A program made the position numbers and the translations under genes. From NCBI GenBank assembly GCA_003641695.1, contig QNBL01000013.1:1-18425 (forward strand): a stretch of 18,425 nt of DNA, read 5' to 3'. The notes under the pieces were generated by a model. The model saw nothing but the letters and a program-made list of their open reading frames with translations, was not told where the DNA came from and made no database searches. Of this stretch, positions 15,403-18,425 are shown in pieces (position 1 is the stretch's first letter; every line of letters begins with the position of its first letter). This DNA comes from Spirochaetota bacterium. Its GTDB lineage: Bacteria > Spirochaetota > Spirochaetia > B11-G9.

Positions 15403-17598
15403 TCAATCTGAGTTTGATATAAGTAACTTTTTTTTGAATATCAGGGATCTGTGTACAGCGAAAGGATGTCCGGTAACAGGTGATTTCCCAGAGGAGGTAT
15501 TATACTTCCCCGTTATACGTATTTCCCCGTTGGAATCTTTTGGAAGGGTAAAAACAAGAGTAAAATCAGAATGGGGGACAGACCCTGTTTTGAAATCAAT
15601 ACGGCTAAAGTCTCCGCTTGCCGAGTATGGATAGTTCGAGTCATAAATGATGATTTCTTTGTCCGAAAGCAGGGATATATCAAGAGATTCAGGCGGTGCG
15701 GTGTATGAATAGGAAAGAGTGTATTCCAGGCGGTTGAGGAACCTGGTTTTTCTTAATGCAATGACAGGGGCAGATTTTAATCCAGATCCCGGTCCAGATG
15801 ATTCAATAATAATACTTCTCTTTTTGGTGTTGTAAGGTACTGTCTCATTTCCGGTTGTAAAAGAAAAAGTACCTAATGGTGCGGGACTGCTTAACGTAAA
15901 GTTACTGCTGCCGTTGTCGATATCCACCGACTCCAATATTTCGAGTGGTTGAGGGTTTTCGGGTGAAAAAGGGGAGAACAGAACCAGGTAAACATACATG
16001 AAAACAGAAATGAGTCCAAGGGAAAGATCCAGAGTGAGGATCATCCTTTTTGTTAGAATACCGTTTTTACTGTGAAACAGGAAACGGATTCTGTATATCA
16101 TAAGCAGAATGGGTAGGAGATTGGCTGTAATGAGAAGATTCCCGTATACAGGAGAAAGGATAAAGAGACTGACGATTCGGTTCGATTCCGAATAGAACAT
16201 CTTTGATGCGGCAAAAACCAGAATAGATGCGGACAGGAGAAGAAAAAACAGTTTGGCCCACCTGTTTCTCACGATGGTGAACATGAAGATTGAAAACAAT
16301 ACAGGAACAAGGTAAAACGCAAAAGATATATCTATGGATAGAACGGCAAGGACGTCAATCAGTATAAACAGGATGGAAGATGCACTGTAAAAACTGCCGC
16401 GCTGAGAAAATTTAAAGAATCGGAAAAGACGGAGAGAAATGAGAAAAAGAAAACTTGCTACTACCAATTTGAATATAATGACAAGTATCGGGGTATATTC
16501 CCACAGGGATTCAAAGTTTCTGATTAGAAGAAGGGATTTTACAGCAAAAGTGGATATAAAAAGAAAGAGAAACACCATGACAAAGAGTATTGGCAAGGTC
16601 CATATATACTGAATTATGCTTCTCAAATACTTTCTAAACCTTCCAGTCGACATGAAAGGGTAAAGAAGAATGAGGCTTAAAAGGGTTATAAGAAAAAGAA
16701 TATAGTTAAGTTCAGAGATGTACAGTATCTTTTTCCCGGCAAATACAATGAGATAGTGTTTGTCCCAGTTGAGATCAGATTGAATCTTCCAGTTCCTGTC
16801 AGCTGCAATTGTGCGAATAAAATTGTAATAGTTTTCAACGGTTTGTTTGTCTGCCCTCGTGGTTCCTTCAGCTCTGAAAAGTACCGCCGGGTACGATTCT
16901 TTGAAGTACGGATCAATGAGGGAGGGTTTGTCGTTGAGACCAAGTTTATAAATAATGTTAAGTCTTTGCCTGTAGGAATACAGAAAGCGGGAGTTATTAA
17001 GGGTATCCAGGCTCTTTTTAACCATCCATAAGGGCGAAATAGTACCGGTTCCTGCGGTTAAGAGTTCAATCTTTGCCGGTACCCCTGAAATATCAAAATA
17101 AAAAAAAGCGGGATTTCCTTGAGGATAATAAATCTTTAGATACTCATTTGTTCCCAGGGGATAATCTGCTGCCTTTCCGTATTCAGCTCCCATAAACAGG
17201 ATGTGTACCGTATTGGCCAATGGTGCCGTATTCAGCTGCCCGGATAAAAAAAGAGCCTCTGCCAGGTTGAATGCGCTGCTGCCTAAAGGAAAGACCAGGA
17301 AAATCTCATCACCGGACTCACCGTTGAAGCGGGCATCGATAATCACCGATTCTGAAGGATACTCTTCTGATTCACTTAATCCATGTACTGTGTATTCAAT
17401 TCCTCCTGAATCGAGTTGCTCCAGAATCATACGTACAACTTTCTTTTCATTTTCCGAGCCTTCTTTCAGTGGGAAAAGTGTGGAAAAACTGTTCATATCC
17501 TGTGTGATGTGGTACAATATATCATGAGTAGGCGTTACCGGAAAGAGATTTGTTTTTATGAGTATCAGGAATATAACCGGGAAAAAGAATTTCTTCAT
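15403..17598 (-). CDS. M28-peptidase-like polytopic membrane protein, probably catalytically inactive
   Basis: This 731-residue protein has a signal peptide or first helix at 2-20. An extracytoplasmic domain (about 25-290) has the layout of an M28 aminopeptidase: SVIIDARFNG (84-93), NLAEALFLSGQL (111-122), HILFMGAEYG (132-141) and a YFDISG strand (167-172). The metal-ligand positions usually filled by HxD and the DN-SG aspartate are ARF/LGSS here, and only one acidic residue of the usual EE pair survives (E139). Several transmembrane helices follow from about 297 to 545. A C-terminal beta-rich extracytoplasmic domain (about 546-731) is rich in Ser, Thr and Gly. The architecture resembles ER/vacuolar M28 membrane proteins and some bacterial relatives. 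Its role is unknown; binding or presenting peptides is possible. It heads the operon with the HEAT-repeat protein and dinB and has no ribosome site. Confidence 0.7.
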   Translation of the reverse strand: MKKFFFPVIFLILIKTNLFPVTPTHDILYHITQDMNSFSTLFPLKEGSENEKKVVRMILEQLDSGGIEYTVHGLSESEEYPSESVIIDARFNGESGDEIFLVFPLGSSAFNLAEALFLSGQLNTAPLANTVHILFMGAEYGKAADYPLGTNEYLKIYYPQGNPAFFYFDISGVPAKIELLTAGTGTISPLWMVKKSLDTLNNSRFLYSYRQRLNIIYKLGLNDKPSLIDPYFKESYPAVLFRAEGTTRADKQTVENYYNFIRTIAADRNWKIQSDLNWDKHYLIVFAGKKILYISELNYILFLITLLSLILLYPFMSTGRFRKYLRSIIQYIWTLPILFVMVFLFLFISTFAVKSLLLIRNFESLWEYTPILVIIFKLVVASFLFLISLRLFRFFKFSQRGSFYSASSILFILIDVLAVLSIDISFAFYLVPVLFSIFMFTIVRNRWAKLFFLLLSASILVFAASKMFYSESNRIVSLFILSPVYGNLLITANLLPILLMIYRIRFLFHSKNGILTKRMILTLDLSLGLISVFMYVYLVLFSPFSPENPQPLEILESVDIDNGSSNFTLSSPAPLGTFSFTTGNETVPYNTKKRSIIIESSGPGSGLKSAPVIALRKTRFLNRLEYTLSYSYTAPPESLDISLLSDKEIIIYDSNYPYSASGDFSRIDFKTGSVPHSDFTLVFTLPKDSNGEIRITGKYNTSSGKSPVTGHPFAVHRSLIFKKKLLISNSD

Positions 17599-17605
17599 TA
17601 AAGAA

Positions 17606-17635
17606 ACAATACGTGATATGTTAAAGTAACGTCAA
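17606..17635 (-). promoter_or_regulatory. Promoter of the M28-like/HEAT/dinB operon, possibly leaderless
   Basis: On the minus strand TTGACG (17635-17630) and TATTGT (17611-17606) are 18 bases apart. The -10 box ends seven bases before the ATG at 17598, so the predicted first transcribed base is 17599. No Shine-Dalgarno sequence is present between them. Confidence 0.5.
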
Positions 17636-17661
17636 GGTAAAAATAGATCCTGGAGTATTTA

Positions 17662-18171
17662 ATGCACGTTTTAAAGGAAATTCAACAATGGGTGAGTATT
17701 AAAAATTTCACTCACGAAAAGGTTGATGATAAAAGTCTGGAAAGAATACTTGAAGCCGGCAGAAGGGCTCCTTCCGCAAAAAACAGACAGCCCTGGAGAT
17801 TTATTGTATGCCGGAATGAAAATGTGAGGGAAAAAATCAAGGAAGCTTCCTACGGACAGGAACATGTCGGACAGGCTCCTGTTATAATAGCCGCATGCAC
17901 TACAAATATTGAGTACACAATGCCCAACGGTCAGCTTTCGTATCCTGTAGATATAAGTATTGCATCAACTTTCATGCTGCTCCAGAGCAAAGCCGAAGGT
18001 CTTGGTGCCTGTATGGTAACAACTTTTGATGAGGAAGAAATAAAAGAGATACTGAGCATTCCCTATTCAATGAGGATCGTCATGCTCCTTTTACTAGGGC
18101 ATCCGGCAGAAACTCCAATGCTCAATACCAGAAAATCCCTTTCAAGGATTGTAGGGTACGATCACTGGTAA
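17662..18171 (+). CDS. Nitroreductase-family FMN oxidoreductase
   Basis: The protein is a compact 169-residue member of the nitroreductase fold, flavin enzymes that use NAD(P)H to reduce nitro compounds, quinones or other unknown substrates, usually as homodimers. The FMN phosphate/isoalloxazine motif RRAPSAKNRQPWRFIV (34-49) is near-canonical. IASTFMLLQSKAEGLGACMV and the late LLLGHPAETP are typical of the group. The N-terminal RxSIRxF pattern has become WVSIKNF (10-16), with one arginine lost and one changed to lysine, which may alter FMN phosphate contacts. The ATG has GGAG eight bases upstream. No convincing promoter was found in the 63-bp spacer shared with the M28-like gene. It ends one base before the convergent ddl stop. 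Confidence 0.9.
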   Translation: MHVLKEIQQWVSIKNFTHEKVDDKSLERILEAGRRAPSAKNRQPWRFIVCRNENVREKIKEASYGQEHVGQAPVIIAACTTNIEYTMPNGQLSYPVDISIASTFMLLQSKAEGLGACMVTTFDEEEIKEILSIPYSMRIVMLLLLGHPAETPMLNTRKSLSRIVGYDHW

Positions 18172-18172
18172 A

Positions 18173-18425
18173 TTACTGGATTTTTGAAGCTATCTCGTCG
18201 GGGATTCTTTTAAGTTTACTTTTTACCCGGTGGATTTCTTTTCCCAGGAGAATTACTCTATCCAGGACTTCCTTGTACTGCAGTCCCCCCGCTTCACACA
18301 TCTTTCCAAACATACTGATTGACGTGAATCCGGGGATTGTATTTATCTCATTCAGCAGTATCCGTCCGGTGGATTCCTCAATAAAAAAATCTACCCTTGC
18401 AAATCCCTGAGCCCCGACAGTTAAA
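18173..18425 (-). CDS. ddl: D-alanine--D-alanine ligase, C-terminal end only
   Basis: The 84 visible codons are the end of an ATP-grasp ligase that makes the D-Ala-D-Ala dipeptide of peptidoglycan. The sequence GFARVDFFIE, then LLNEINTIPGFTSISMFGKM, contains the Mg-binding Asp, Glu and Asn of the ATP-grasp centre and the PGFT..S substrate loop. After it comes the usual final helix, with an extra charged tail ending IASKIQ. The rest of the gene lies beyond the right edge. Its TAA (18175-18173) is one base from the TAA of the convergent nitroreductase gene. It is the only direct peptidoglycan gene in the window. Confidence 0.93.
   Translation of the reverse strand, partial: LTVGAQGFARVDFFIEESTGRILLNEINTIPGFTSISMFGKMCEAGGLQYKEVLDRVILLGKEIHRVKSKLKRIPDEIASKIQ

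Noticed and set aside
17612..17661. Promoter for the nitroreductase gene (TTAAAG-17-TAGATC)
   Set aside because: Both hexamers match consensus poorly; listed only as a possibility.
1..18425. Defence island, prophage, transposon, toxin-antitoxin pair, CRISPR array or tRNA gene
   Set aside because: No transposase, integrase, terminal repeats, direct-repeat arrays, small toxin-antitoxin overlap or tRNA cloverleaf was recognised on either strand; gene style is uniform across the window.

Overview
The window is ordinary bacterial chromosome, densely packed and almost entirely coding, with moderate GC (roughly mid-40s percent by eye). No rRNA, tRNA, CRISPR array, transposase or phage gene was seen. 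A Gram-negative-type bacterium related to the Spirochaetales is my best guess. That rests on the exported TPR protein resembling the TatT/RMD1-like group, the exported PEGA-like/beta-propeller protein, and the large exported HEAT-repeat and M28-like membrane proteins. The taxonomy is inferred from protein style and not from a marker gene.

Layout. Positions 1-2433 (minus): pncB (nicotinate phosphoribosyltransferase, NAD salvage) overlaps a NeuB-type nonulosonate synthase that runs off the left edge. Positions 2543-3712 (plus): a divergently transcribed, divergent PRPP-binding-type protein, ending in a strong hairpin. Positions 3767-9163 (minus): a tight six-gene operon read trmL, proC, serS, fused EcfA-EcfA', ecfT, ECF S component. 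Its gaps are 1 to 17 bp or overlaps, and a short hairpin plus seven-T tract lies at its end. Positions 9251-11889 (plus): an unrecognised 146-residue protein, a PEGA-like/beta-propeller exported protein overlapping it by 4 bp, and an exported TPR protein. Positions 11900-17598 (minus): an operon of an M28-peptidase-like polytopic membrane protein, an exported HEAT-repeat protein with an EF-hand-like loop, and dinB (DNA polymerase IV). Positions 17662-18171 (plus): a nitroreductase-family protein. Positions 18173-18425 (minus): the C-terminal end of D-Ala-D-Ala ligase.

How the genes work together. The ECF genes form a complete vitamin/precursor importer, with both ATPases fused in one chain, attached to housekeeping genes. 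The two envelope clusters (9251-11889 and 13074-17598) look like extracytoplasmic scaffolding of unknown purpose.

I did not find a clear undescribed defence or mobile system. The best second looks are: the asymmetric, half-degenerate EcfA fusion; three divergent or isolated promoters whose -10 box sits 6-9 bases from the start codon (possible leaderless mRNAs); the metal-site-less M28-like membrane protein operonic with a HEAT protein and Pol IV; and the divergent phosphoribosyltransferase-like protein facing pncB.
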